DNA from: JBDIAR01 sp039812545
GTDB taxonomy: Bacteria > Actinomycetota > Actinomycetes > Actinomycetales > Dermatophilaceae
Reading direction: 5' to 3'
Length of the DNA: 9,409 bases
Assembly: GCA_039812545.1 (NCBI GenBank)
Contig: JBDIAR010000136.1
Location: 1 to 9,409, forward strand
The position numbers and the translations under genes are program-made. Below the pieces are notes generated by a model. The model saw nothing but the letters and a program-made list of their open reading frames with translations, was not told where the DNA came from and did not search any database. This document shows, one piece after another, positions 9,008 through 9,409 of this stretch. How positions within the stretch are numbered: the stretch's first letter is position 1; each line of letters begins with the position of its first letter.

Positions 9008-9164
9008 GGGCGGCCTCCGGCAGCCCGGCGGCCCGTCCCGGCGGTGTCGGTGGGGAGTGGTAGGGCTTGACTGGGGCTCTCTGTCCATCGGGTTTCGTTG
9101 GGGTTATTAAGGATTCGCCGCTTGCTGGCTTGCGCGTCGATCAGAGTTGCGATATTCTGTCGGT
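9008..9164 (+). other. Intergenic stretch, locally richer in A+T
   Basis: The first half is G-rich and holds no convincing hairpin-plus-T terminator for the padR unit. From about 9085 the composition becomes clearly less GC-rich than the flanks (GTTATTAAGG at 9103-9112). The promoter described separately lies at the end. I see no small ORF with coding character. Confidence 0.5.
9130..9158 (+). promoter_or_regulatory. Leaderless-type promoter of the edge gene
   Basis: TTGCGC (9130-9135), a 17-nt spacer and TATTCT (9153-9158) resemble a sigma-70 promoter. Transcription would start at about 9165, the A of the ATG itself. There is no Shine-Dalgarno between promoter and ATG, which fits a leaderless message. 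The spacing from -10 box to ATG (6 nt) is almost the same as at padR (7 nt). Confidence 0.6.
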
Positions 9165-9409
9165 ATGCCAGACGTCCCGCCCAGCCTCGCCGAACCTCTT
9201 GGTTCGGTCGAGTTCTTGACGGGCGGGTGCGAGGCGATTCGGGCCGAAATGCTGGCGGCGGTCGGGCAGGTGTGGCGGGTCCAGTCCGCCGACCTGGCCG
9301 AGGCTGCCGGTGTGGTCGCGGGGGTGAAAGCGGCGTGCGACGCGATGCTGGTGGCGTTGACGCGGGAGGCGATCACCCGGGGGGTCGTGGTCGAATCGAC
9401 CGCGGTGAA
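9165..9409 (+). CDS. Probable DUF222 / HNH-endonuclease-like protein, N-terminal part only
   Basis: The first 81 codons of a gene that leaves the window at the right edge. The protein begins MPDVPPSLAEPLGSVEFLTGG, then IRAEMLAAVGQVWRVQSADLAEAAGVVAGVKAACDAMLVALTREAITRGVVVEST. A short variable leader followed by a helix of this kind, ending '...VALTREAITRGVV', resembles the start of the actinobacterial DUF222 domain (13E12-repeat-like), which usually precedes a C-terminal HNH nuclease domain and is often present in many genomic copies. The diagnostic HNH part lies outside the window, so the assignment rests on weak N-terminal resemblance. The start is set by the promoter spacing and by the absence of any ribosome site. 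Confidence 0.5.
   Translation, partial: MPDVPPSLAEPLGSVEFLTGGCEAIRAEMLAAVGQVWRVQSADLAEAAGVVAGVKAACDAMLVALTREAITRGVVVESTAV

Noticed and set aside
9008..9060. G/C-rich repeats after the padR unit as an intrinsic terminator
   Set aside because: The GGCGGCC-like blocks are not properly complementary to each other and no T tract follows.

Overview
The window is high-GC DNA (about 70% G+C by eye) and reads as an actinobacterial chromosome. Supporting marks are the radA-disA-mutY order followed nearby by clpC (a neighbourhood also known in Mycobacterium), frequent GTG starts, a mycobacterial-type short ArgA, an actinobacterial squalene-cyclase-like family member, and a DUF222-like gene at the right edge. 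A lineage within Micrococcales (Dermatophilaceae/Intrasporangiaceae-like) is a guess only. No tRNA, rRNA, CRISPR array, insertion sequence or phage gene is visible.

Layout. (1) 1-2182, plus strand: a DNA-integrity operon made of the 3' end of radA, complete disA (diadenylate cyclase) and mutY (A/G mismatch adenine glycosylase). The gaps are only 3 nt and all three genes are in the same phase. (2) 2221-3030, plus strand: a decayed prenyltransferase/squalene-cyclase-like gene with frame switches and an internal deletion; it converges on and overlaps the next unit. (3) 3017-7755, minus strand: a compact four-gene unit, transcribed clpC, then an LCP-family lipoprotein, then argA, then a VOC-fold protein. 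Its first two junctions are 4-nt GTGA stop/start overlaps and the third gap is 10 nt. (4) 7756-7997: a divergent regulatory region with a SigR/SigH-type promoter candidate for clpC and, facing the other way, a leaderless sigma-70-type promoter with nested inverted repeats for padR. (5) 7998-9007, plus strand: a padR repressor translationally coupled (ATGA overlap) to a HAAS/DUF4190-like membrane protein. (6) 9008-9164: a less GC-rich intergenic stretch with a second leaderless-type promoter, followed by the first 81 codons of a probable DUF222/HNH-type gene.

How the parts fit. RadA, DisA and MutY all serve DNA repair and surveillance. ClpC is the AAA+ unfoldase of the ClpCP protease, and its candidate promoter suggests induction by thiol-oxidative stress. 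The LCP protein, ArgA and the VOC protein appear to be translated from the same message.

The most unusual signal is not a gene. An octamer, GTATGCCG / CGGCATAC, occurs 15 times in 9.4 kb (17 times as the 7-mer GTATGCC / GGCATAC) against well under one expected from base composition. It occurs in both orientations, in several reading frames and in non-coding DNA, and it carries the only two ATA isoleucine codons I could find in the window. It resembles a highly iterated genomic word such as an uptake, methylation or nucleoid signal.
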